NCBI GenBank assembly: GCA_002869305.1
Contig: PKTC01000267.1
Span: 1 to 21,408, forward strand
DNA: 21,408 bases
DNA from: Marinilabiliales bacterium
Lineage (GTDB): Bacteria > Bacteroidota > Bacteroidia > Bacteroidales > UBA12077
Direction of reading: 5' to 3'
A program made the position numbers and the translations under genes. Below, in pieces: positions 15,561-21,408 of the stretch. Each line of letters begins with the position of its first letter. Within the stretch, counting starts at the first letter, position 1. The notes beneath the pieces were generated by a model, which did no database searches, was not told the origin of the DNA, and was given only the letters and a program-made list of their open reading frames with translations.

Positions 15561-16467
15561 CTGATTTATTACTGTTCTTATAGAAAAGAAATAATAACGG
15601 ACTTAATAAAAGAATGCCAATTATTAACGAAAGAATAATACTCCCATTGGTTCCAATACTTTCAATTTCTCCAGTCATATTATCACCATATAAATAATAT
15701 GTTATAATGGCAACTGTATTATTAACAAAATGCCCAATAATAGGAATCCAGATTGATTCGCTCCAATAAAAAAGATACCCGAGTAAAACTCCCAAAATCA
15801 TTCGAGGTAGGAAACCAAAGAACTGCATGTGCATAGCACTAAATAAAATGGCAGCAATGGCAATTCCCCAATGAATATTTTTAGTCCACTCTGTAAACAA
15901 ACGTTGTAATACACCTCTAAAAATTAGCTCTTCACCAATTGAAGGTAAAACTCCGATCATGAAAATGTTAAATAACAGAGCTCCCAGGTTATCCATTTGC
16001 AAAAAAGCCTGGGTGAGTTCTGCAGCATTGTTTTCTTGTTCTCTCATCCAATCTTCTATTCCACTTAACCAATTTGGTAATTGCATATGTTCATTGATCA
16101 TAGCAAAAGAATTAATTAAGGGAATGGCAGCCAAAAAAATGAAAATGGTAAGTATAAATAAAAACCGTTTAGTCGTGATAAAACCTAAATATATTCTAGA
16201 TTTCTTATTAAAAACATACCCAATAATAAAAGCTGGTATAATAAACAGTCCTATTGCCTGAATGGTTTGTAAATATTTTAGAAATCTTAAAGTGTCTGGA
16301 TCTGAATAGTTATTTGCCAAATTAGCAAAATCAGACAAGCTGATGTGAAAAATAGGCACCGCGATTAAAATTCCAATTAATATAGTAACAAGAAAGCTTA
16401 TAAGAATAATAAAAATAGAAAATATGATCTTAGAAAATGGATGTGCGTCTGATAATGAATTTCTCAT
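15550..16467 (-). CDS. CPBP-family intramembrane metalloprotease
   Basis: A multi-pass membrane protein of about 305 residues in the CPBP (CAAX protease/bacteriocin-processing, Abi) family. Eight or so hydrophobic segments are visible. The family motifs are present: EELIFR (E179, E180, R184), FSAMH (H213), and HFVNN (H246 with N249/N250), which together form the active site in the membrane. Substrates of bacterial members are mostly unknown. The frame is open to an ATG at 16518, but the extra 17 residues are translated from the AT-rich gap and would overlap the probable promoter of dus, so I chose the ATG at 16467 (MRNSLSDAHPFSK). It is divergent from dus across about 60 bp and convergent with the hypothetical gene at 14823. 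Confidence 0.88.
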   Translation of the reverse strand: MRNSLSDAHPFSKIIFSIFIILISFLVTILIGILIAVPIFHISLSDFANLANNYSDPDTLRFLKYLQTIQAIGLFIIPAFIIGYVFNKKSRIYLGFITTKRFLFILTIFIFLAAIPLINSFAMINEHMQLPNWLSGIEDWMREQENNAAELTQAFLQMDNLGALLFNIFMIGVLPSIGEELIFRGVLQRLFTEWTKNIHWGIAIAAILFSAMHMQFFGFLPRMILGVLLGYLFYWSESIWIPIIGHFVNNTVAIITYYLYGDNMTGEIESIGTNGSIILSLIIGILLLSPLLFLFYKNSNKSARY

Positions 16468-16493
16468 AGTAAAGCGAATTAGTATAAATTGTA

Positions 16494-16501
16494 TAAATTT
16501 G
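16494..16501 (+). promoter_or_regulatory. -7 box upstream of dus
   Basis: TAAATTTG is an exact TAnnTTTG match, 29 bases before the TTG start of dus. No TTG-type -33 element is seen at 19-21 bases, so the call is tentative. The position supports the shorter start for the divergent CPBP gene. Confidence 0.4.
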
Positions 16502-16530
16502 CGCCTAAATTTAATCATTAAATTGAGAAA

Positions 16531-17556
16531 TTGTTAAAAATTGGGAATATAGAGTTAGGAGATAAGCCTCTTTTTTTGGCTCCAATGGAGGATGTTACTG
16601 ATCCATCATTCCGTTATCTTTGCAAAAAGTATGGGGCAGATGTAGTATACACCGAATTTGTTGCTTCTGAAGGTTTAATTCGTGAATGTAAGAAAAGCCA
16701 GAAAAAACTAAAATTATTCGATTTTGAAAGACCTGCAGCAATTCAGTTGTACGGACACCAAATTGATTCCATGGTTGAAGCGGCACAAATGGCCGAAGAA
16801 GCAGAACCCGATTTAATTGATTTAAATTTTGGATGCCCAGTTCGTAAAATTGCAACTCGTGGTGCTGGTGCAGGTATGCTTCAAAATATTCCTTTAATGC
16901 TTGAAATGACCAAAGCGATTGTGGATGCTGTCAAAATTCCTGTTACAGTAAAAACCAGATTGGGATGGGATGATGATAGTAAAATCATTGTTGATTTAGC
17001 AGAAAAGCTTCAGGACCAAGGAATACAAGCCTTAGCAATTCATGGACGTACTCGTCAGCAAATGTATAAAGGAGAGGCTGACTGGACATTAATTGGAGAA
17101 GTTAAAAATAATGCTCGAATGAAAATTCCAATTATTGGAAATGGCGATATAAAAGATGCAGAATCAGCAAAAAACGCCTTCGACAGATATGGTGTAGATG
17201 GAATAATGATTGGTCGAGCAACAGTAGGAAGGCCATGGATTTTTAAGGAAATAAAAGACTACCTTGAAAAAGGTGAAATCATGAAGCCATTAACGATAAA
17301 AGAAAAAGTTGAGTTAGCAAAGTTGCATTTGGAAAAGTCCATTGAATGGAAAGGAGAACCTCGAGGAATTTTCGAAATTCGACGACATCTTTCCAACTAT
17401 TTTAAAGGATTACCACATTTTAAAGAAACCCGAATGAGGCTTGTAACATTATTAGATGTTCAAGAACTTATAAAAACTCTGGAAGGAATTTCGGAACAAT
17501 ATGGCAATTGGGATGATAGCCAGCAGGCTGATGATTATTCCTTTTTTCAGTATTAA
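16531..17556 (+). CDS. dusB: tRNA-dihydrouridine synthase, TTG start
   Basis: A 341-residue FMN enzyme that reduces specific uridines in tRNA to dihydrouridine with NADPH. The TIM barrel opens with LFLAPMEDVTDPSFR (residues 14-28). The catalytic acid is C102 in LNFGCPVRKIATRGAGAGML. FMN-contacting blocks are K141 (VTVKTRLGWD), H171 (IHGRTRQQMYKGEADW), GNGDI (203-207) and IMIGRATVGRPW (225-236). The C-terminal helical domain is complete. Sequence context favours the DusB/NifR3 group, although Dus subtypes are hard to separate by eye. The start is TTG at 16531: the next upstream in-frame stop is TAA at 16519, and the first in-frame ATG is inside the conserved APMEDV motif and therefore too late. 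The reading MLKIGNIELGDKPL matches the usual N-terminus. Confidence 0.94.
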   Translation: MLKIGNIELGDKPLFLAPMEDVTDPSFRYLCKKYGADVVYTEFVASEGLIRECKKSQKKLKLFDFERPAAIQLYGHQIDSMVEAAQMAEEAEPDLIDLNFGCPVRKIATRGAGAGMLQNIPLMLEMTKAIVDAVKIPVTVKTRLGWDDDSKIIVDLAEKLQDQGIQALAIHGRTRQQMYKGEADWTLIGEVKNNARMKIPIIGNGDIKDAESAKNAFDRYGVDGIMIGRATVGRPWIFKEIKDYLEKGEIMKPLTIKEKVELAKLHLEKSIEWKGEPRGIFEIRRHLSNYFKGLPHFKETRMRLVTLLDVQELIKTLEGISEQYGNWDDSQQADDYSFFQY

Positions 17557-17607
17557 ACATTTTTAATTCGGGTTTGTTATTAATGTGTTTTTAATCCAAT
17601 TACGAAA

Positions 17608-18093
17608 ATGCCGAGAAATACTCTACTATTGTTAGTTTTCTTTTTCATTACAAGAATATCTTATTCACAATTACATGATCACCAAGAAGAGCATCATCAT
17701 CCTGAATGGGAATTAGGATTCTCGAGCGGATTAGTTCATAATATCACTGAAAAAGAAACATCTCCAGGAATTCATGTTCATATTATTAAAACGGTCAGTA
17801 AAACTGATAAGTTAGGATTAGGATTTGGTTATGAAGCCATTTTTGATGATCATAAACACAATGCAGTAAGTTTAATAATCCTTTATCGCCCAATTGAACA
17901 CGTATCGTTTAATTTTGCTCCTGGAATATCCTGGTTATCAACAGAGAAAGATTCAGCCAAACCTTCCTTGCATCTTGAAGCATTGTATGAATGGGAGTTT
18001 GGTAATTTTCATATAGGTCCACTGCTTGGTGTAGCTTCAAATTTGGAAGATTTACATGGCTCTGTTGGGTTACATTTGGCCTTCGGATTTTAA
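17608..18093 (+). CDS. Exported His-rich beta-barrel-like protein
   Basis: A 161-residue protein with a clear signal peptide (MPRNTLLLLVFFFITRISYSQ). The mature N-terminus is strikingly His-rich (HDHQEEHHHPEW), with more His at HVHIIK and DDHKHN. The rest alternates polar and apolar residues in short strands (WELGFSSGLVHNI, LGLGFGYEAIF, FNFAPGISWL, FHIGPLLGVAS) and ends in LHLAFGF, like a small outer-membrane barrel with a C-terminal aromatic residue. A periplasmic or outer-membrane protein with metal affinity is a reasonable guess; no family is recognised. It follows dus by 51 bp and may be cotranscribed with it. Confidence 0.72.
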   Translation: MPRNTLLLLVFFFITRISYSQLHDHQEEHHHPEWELGFSSGLVHNITEKETSPGIHVHIIKTVSKTDKLGLGFGYEAIFDDHKHNAVSLIILYRPIEHVSFNFAPGISWLSTEKDSAKPSLHLEALYEWEFGNFHIGPLLGVASNLEDLHGSVGLHLAFGF

Positions 18094-18198
18094 ATTCTAA
18101 AACCCTAAAATTTAATCGCGAAACTTTTTACTCGACAGACTATATTTTATAGCATATCATTTTATGTTAAAAGTCATGATTTTTAATGTGAAATGGTC

Positions 18199-18206
18199 TA
18201 ATTTTG
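18199..18206 (+). promoter_or_regulatory. -7 box of the mutA operon
   Basis: TAATTTTG is an exact TAnnTTTG match, 28 bases before the mutA ATG. No good -33 TTG is seen. The perfect 16-bp palindrome CAAATTTTAAAATTTG (18217-18232) lies between the predicted start site and the ATG and could be an operator or a chance AT-rich palindrome. Confidence 0.5.
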
Positions 18207-18234
18207 CACAAAATTTCAAATTTTAAAATTTGTT

Positions 18235-20097
18235 ATGGCAAACAAGACAAAACAAAAACTGTTCGAAGAATTTCCTCCTGTTTCATCACAGGAATGGAAA
18301 GATAAGATCTTAACTGATCTAAAGGGTGCAGATTTCGAAAAAAAGCTGGTTTGGAGAACCATCGAAGGATTCAATGTTCAGCCCTATTATCGTGCTGAAG
18401 ACCTTGAAAATCTGAAACATCTAAAGTATGTTCCGGGAGAATTCCCTTATGTACGTGGAAATAAAGCAAAATGCAATGGCTGGTTTATTCGTCAGAATAT
18501 TAATGCTAACGATGCAAAAACTGCTAATAAAAAAGCATTGGATGTTTTAATGAAGGGAGTTGATTCTTTAGGTTTTGAAACTTGTTGCAAGGACGAGTTT
18601 ACAAACAAGGAGTTCGATACACTTTTAAATGATATTAGTATAGCAGACATCGAATTAAACATTACAGATGCTGCTGCTGCACATCCTTTTGTTGATTTCT
18701 TAAAAGCTAAAATTGAGAAAGAAAACATCGACAAAAAAGAAATTAGAGGATCTGTAAATTTTGACCCATTATTTCATTTAACAACAAATGGTAATTTTTG
18801 TAAAGCTCAAACTGAAGTTTTCGATACGGCAAAGGAATTAATTAAAAAGGCAAAAGATCTACCAAAATTCAAAACGATTGGAGTAAACGGGGATATGTTT
18901 ACAAATGCAGGTGCCACAATCGTGCAGGAATTGGCATTTGCTTTAGCAATGGGTAATCAGTATTTAAATCTTTTAATTGAAAAAGGATTGGATGTTGATA
19001 CAATTGCTGAAAATATGAAATTCAATTTTGGTGTTAGCTCAAACTATTTCATGGAAATAGCTAAGCTCAGAGCTGCTCGTATGTTATGGGCAAAAATAGT
19101 TGAAGCTCATGAACCAAAGAATTTAGAAGTAGCTAAAATGAATATCCATGCTGCAACTTCTAAATTTAACCAAACCATTTACGATCCATATGTAAACATG
19201 CTGCGTGGAACAACAGAATCAATGTCGGCTACTATTGCAGGAGTTGATTCTTTAACCGTTACTCCATTTAACAAAGCATTTGAAACAGAAACTGAATTTT
19301 CTGATCGTATTGCCCGTAACACTCAAATCTTATTAAAAGAAGAATCTTACTTTGATAAAATTACTGATCCAGCTGGTGGATCTTACTATATTGAGAACTT
19401 AACAAACTCTATAGCCGAACATGCTTGGAAATTATTCCAGGATATCGAAGCTAAAGGCGGTTATGTTGAAGCTTTCAAAGCTGGATTAATTCAAGATCAG
19501 GTAACTGAATCGGCAAATAAAAGAATGTTAAATGTTGCTACTCGAAAAGAGATATTATTAGGAACAAATCAATATCCAAATGCTCTTGAAACTTTTGAAG
19601 GTAAAAATGAAAAATCATGTTGCACTTCAACAAAAAGAGATGATGCTATTGCTGAGCCAATTAGAATTTTCAGAGCTGCTGAACAAATGGAAGCATTGCG
19701 TTTAAGAACAGAAAAGACTAAAGAAACACCAAAAGTATTCTTATTAACTATTGGTGATGTAACCATGCGTAAAGCAAGAGCTGGATTTGCTTCTAGTTTC
19801 TTTGCTTGTGCAGGTTTCGAAGTAATCGATAATTTAGGTTTTAAATCTGTTGAAGAAGGCGTAAAAGCTGCAATGGATCAAAAAGCAAATATTGTTGTTG
19901 TTTGTAGTTCGGACGATGAATATACAGAAGCTGCTCCAGCCGCATTAGAGCAATTAGGAGATAAAGCAATAACTGTTGTTGCTGGTTATCCTAAAAGCAT
20001 TGATGAATTAAAGGCTAAAGGATTGAAGCATTTTATTCATATGAAATCAAATTTAATTGATACTCTTGAAGGATTTCAAAACGAACTAGGATTATAG
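18235..20097 (+). CDS. mutA: Methylmalonyl-CoA mutase, small (beta) subunit
   Basis: The 620-residue structural partner of MutB in the heterodimeric, B12-dependent mutase that interconverts succinyl-CoA and (R)-methylmalonyl-CoA in propionate metabolism. The N-terminal and barrel regions resemble the catalytic subunit, for example YRAEDLENLKHLKYVPGEFPYVRG at about residues 52-75 and the NTQILLKEESYFDKITDPAGGSY block at about 362-384. The C-terminal B12-fold domain starts at about residue 500 (VFLLTIGDVTMRKARAGFAS). It lacks the DxHxxG cobalamin-binding motif, as expected for the non-catalytic small subunit. It is separated from mutB by about 430 bp occupied by the four-helix-bundle element. 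No defect is visible. Confidence 0.95.
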   Translation: MANKTKQKLFEEFPPVSSQEWKDKILTDLKGADFEKKLVWRTIEGFNVQPYYRAEDLENLKHLKYVPGEFPYVRGNKAKCNGWFIRQNINANDAKTANKKALDVLMKGVDSLGFETCCKDEFTNKEFDTLLNDISIADIELNITDAAAAHPFVDFLKAKIEKENIDKKEIRGSVNFDPLFHLTTNGNFCKAQTEVFDTAKELIKKAKDLPKFKTIGVNGDMFTNAGATIVQELAFALAMGNQYLNLLIEKGLDVDTIAENMKFNFGVSSNYFMEIAKLRAARMLWAKIVEAHEPKNLEVAKMNIHAATSKFNQTIYDPYVNMLRGTTESMSATIAGVDSLTVTPFNKAFETETEFSDRIARNTQILLKEESYFDKITDPAGGSYYIENLTNSIAEHAWKLFQDIEAKGGYVEAFKAGLIQDQVTESANKRMLNVATRKEILLGTNQYPNALETFEGKNEKSCCTSTKRDDAIAEPIRIFRAAEQMEALRLRTEKTKETPKVFLLTIGDVTMRKARAGFASSFFACAGFEVIDNLGFKSVEEGVKAAMDQKANIVVVCSSDDEYTEAAPAALEQLGDKAITVVAGYPKSIDELKAKGLKHFIHMKSNLIDTLEGFQNELGL

Positions 20098-20098
20098 A

Positions 20099-20518
20099 TA
20101 TTAGTATCAAGTACAAAGTATCAAGATAAAACAAGATGCATAATTTTAAAGAATTAAAAGTTTGGCAGAAAGCAAGAGTTATGGTAAAGGATGTTTACCA
20201 AGCGATTAGCTTGTTCCCAGAAGATGAGAAATTTGGACTTATTTCTCAGATTCGAAGAGCAAGTGTTTCTGTTCCTGCTAATATAGCTGAAGGTGCTGGT
20301 AGAAATACAAATGCTGACTTTGGTAGATTCTTAGATATTGCTAATTGTTCTTGTTTTGAACTTGAAACTTTATTAATTCTTGCTGTTGATCTTGATTATC
20401 TGTCAAAATCAAAATATGATAAAATATTAAAAGATATTGAAGAAATTCAAAAAATGATTTATAGCCTGAGAAACAAGATAAAATAGTCTTGATACTCATG
20501 TCTCAAAACTCAAATCTA
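20099..20518 (+). mobile_element. Repeat-bounded element carrying a four-helix-bundle gene
   Basis: The unit fills nearly all of the mutA-mutB gap. A perfect 10-bp inverted repeat, AGTATCAAGA (20117-20126) and TCTTGATACT (20487-20496), brackets the gene. Outside it are TATTAGTATCAAG (20099-20111), a further partial copy of the same GTATCAAG word, and a TGTCTCAAAACTCAAATCTA tail (20499-20518). Both ends recur in reverse orientation at 4813-4886. No transposase is present, so any movement would depend on proteins encoded elsewhere. The exact outer borders are estimated from the shared ends only. Confidence 0.65.
20136..20486 (+). CDS. Four-helix-bundle protein (23S rRNA intervening-sequence family)
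   Basis: A 116-residue protein of the family first seen in intervening sequences of 23S rRNA genes, which also includes the Avd accessory protein of diversity-generating retroelements. The family pattern is clear: FKELKVWQKARVMVKDVY (residues 4-21), the central helix with QIRRASVSVPANIAEGAGR (38-56), the DFGRFLDIANCSCFELETLL helix (61-80), and the last helix LSKSKYDKILKDIEEIQKMI. Known members form basic pentameric or similar helical bundles that may bind nucleic acid; the cellular role is not established. It lies between mutA and mutB inside an inverted-repeat-bounded unit. No reverse transcriptase or rRNA gene is near, so it is neither a classical rRNA insertion nor a diversity-generating retroelement. 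Confidence 0.92.
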   Translation: MHNFKELKVWQKARVMVKDVYQAISLFPEDEKFGLISQIRRASVSVPANIAEGAGRNTNADFGRFLDIANCSCFELETLLILAVDLDYLSKSKYDKILKDIEEIQKMIYSLRNKIK

Positions 20519-20524
20519 GTAAAC

Positions 20525-21408
20525 ATGAAACCAAATTTTAATAATATAAATTTAGATCTTCCCAAGTCGAACTATAATTCAGCAAAAGACTGGGAAAAAG
20601 AAAACGATATAAAGGAGAACTGGAAAACTCCTGAACAAATTGATGTAAAAAATGCATACACTAAGGAAGATTTAGAAGGCATGGAGCATTTAAATTATGC
20701 TGCAGGTTTAGCTCCTTTCTTGCGTGGACCTTATTCAGGAATGTATGCTATGCGTCCATGGACCATTCGTCAGTATGCTGGATTCTCAACTGCTGAAGAA
20801 TCAAATGCATTCTACAGAAGAAACCTAGCTGCAGGTCAGAAAGGTTTATCAATTGCATTCGACTTGGCTACTCACCGTGGATACGATTCAGATCATGAGC
20901 GTGTTGTGGGTGATGTTGGTAAAGCGGGTGTTGCTGTAGATTCTATTCTAGATATGAAAATCTTGTTCGATCAGATTCCATTGGAAAAAATGTCTGTATC
21001 AATGACCATGAATGGTGCTGTACTTCCAGTATTGGCATTTTATATCGTAGCTGGTTTAGAGCAAGGAGTTCCTTTAGATAAATTAAGTGGTACTATTCAG
21101 AATGATATTTTGAAAGAATTCATGGTTCGTAATACTTACATTTACCCACCAGAGTTTTCCATGAAGATTATCGCTGATATCTTTGAGTACACTTCTAAAA
21201 ATATGCCTAAGTTTAACTCCATCAGTATTTCTGGTTACCACATGCAAGAAGCTGGTGCAACTGCTGATATCGAGTTAGCTTATACTTTAGCCGATGGTTT
21301 AGAATATTTACGTACAGGAGTAAATGCAGGTATGGATATCGATACATTCGCACCACGTTTATCGTTCTTCTGGGCTATTGGAATGAATCACTTTATGGAA
21401 ATTGCTAA
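20525..21408 (+). CDS. mutB: Methylmalonyl-CoA mutase, large (alpha) subunit, partial
   Basis: The first 294 codons of the catalytic subunit; the C-terminus with the B12 domain lies beyond the window. The substrate-binding barrel is unmistakable: FLRGPYSGMYAMRPWTIRQY (65-84), AGQKGLSIAFDLATHRGYDSD (residues 103-123), MVRNTYIYPPEFSMK and SISGYHMQEAGA. Y84, R202 and H239 have the same spacing as the active-site Y89, R207 and H244 of the Propionibacterium enzyme. The start ATG at 20525 follows the four-helix-bundle element by 6 bp and gives MKPNFNNINL. It is the partner of mutA upstream, probably on the same transcript despite the intervening element. Confidence 0.95.
   Translation, partial: MKPNFNNINLDLPKSNYNSAKDWEKENDIKENWKTPEQIDVKNAYTKEDLEGMEHLNYAAGLAPFLRGPYSGMYAMRPWTIRQYAGFSTAEESNAFYRRNLAAGQKGLSIAFDLATHRGYDSDHERVVGDVGKAGVAVDSILDMKILFDQIPLEKMSVSMTMNGAVLPVLAFYIVAGLEQGVPLDKLSGTIQNDILKEFMVRNTYIYPPEFSMKIIADIFEYTSKNMPKFNSISISGYHMQEAGATADIELAYTLADGLEYLRTGVNAGMDIDTFAPRLSFFWAIGMNHFMEIA

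Noticed and set aside
16468..16518. Longer CPBP protease N-terminus from ATG 16518
   Set aside because: It would cover the probable dus promoter, and the extra residues are AT-driven (Ile/Phe/Lys/Arg) without family character.
18217..18232. CAAATTTTAAAATTTG palindrome as a defined operator
   Set aside because: It is perfect, but A/T-only apart from its ends, in a very AT-rich leader; chance cannot be excluded, so it is only mentioned with the promoter.
20099..21408. Diversity-generating retroelement, because the four-helix-bundle family includes Avd
   Set aside because: No reverse transcriptase, template repeat or variable gene is visible in the window.
1..21408. CRISPR array, tRNA, rRNA or insertion-sequence transposase
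   Set aside because: No regularly spaced repeats, cloverleaf-like stretches, rRNA-like segments or transposase motifs were found by reading.

Overview
The window looks like chromosomal DNA from a low-GC member of the Bacteroidota, probably a Bacteroidales/Marinilabiliales-type anaerobe or microaerophile. The reasons are the three-subunit succinate dehydrogenase/fumarate reductase with a single cytochrome b, the ECF sigma / FecR / STN-type TonB receptor / DUF4249 lipoprotein cassette, Bacteroidota-type -7 boxes (TAnnTTTG) upstream of several genes, and A-rich leaders without clear Shine-Dalgarno sequences. The exact taxon cannot be fixed from sequence reading alone.

Layout. 1-2038, minus strand: aminopeptidase P, a small STAS/SpoIIAA-like protein, and an alpha/beta hydrolase cut by the window edge. 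2082-5708, plus strand: a promoter with two AAACAT/ATGTTT palindromes, then sdhC-sdhA-sdhB and a terminator. 5756-7232, plus strand: a secreted CAP-domain protein and a YafK-like L,D-transpeptidase gene interrupted by one in-frame TGA. 7238-12949, minus strand: ECF sigma factor, FecR anti-sigma factor, TonB-dependent receptor, a DUF4249 lipoprotein gene interrupted by one in-frame TAA, and a small unknown ORF. 13033-14482, minus strand: a second aminopeptidase P with a good terminator. 14483-14822: 340 bases without a gene, holding divergent promoter-like elements and inverted repeats. 14823-18093: a conserved hypothetical protein, a convergent CPBP membrane protease, a dus tRNA-dihydrouridine synthase starting at TTG, and a His-rich exported protein. 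18199 to the right edge: methylmalonyl-CoA mutase small subunit, a four-helix-bundle (23S rRNA intervening-sequence type) gene, and the start of the large subunit.

Metabolic logic. Fumarate reductase/succinate dehydrogenase and methylmalonyl-CoA mutase are two steps of the succinate-propionate route (fumarate to succinate; succinyl-CoA to methylmalonyl-CoA), so both ends of the window may serve propionate metabolism or its reverse. The middle is cell-envelope and signalling material: surface sensing and uptake by the sigma/anti-sigma/receptor cassette, and peptidoglycan or exported functions in the CAP/L,D-transpeptidase pair.

Most interesting signal. The gap between mutA and mutB carries a four-helix-bundle gene bounded by a perfect 10-bp inverted repeat inside longer end sequences. 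The sdhA-sdhB gap, 15 kb away, carries the same two end sequences in the opposite orientation with the gene missing, in only 74 bp. This looks like one small repeat-bounded element family with a full and an internally deleted (MITE-like) copy, each lodged between the two main subunit genes of a central-metabolism enzyme. Two separate single-codon nonsense interruptions (6792-6794 and 8345-8347) are the other notable anomaly.
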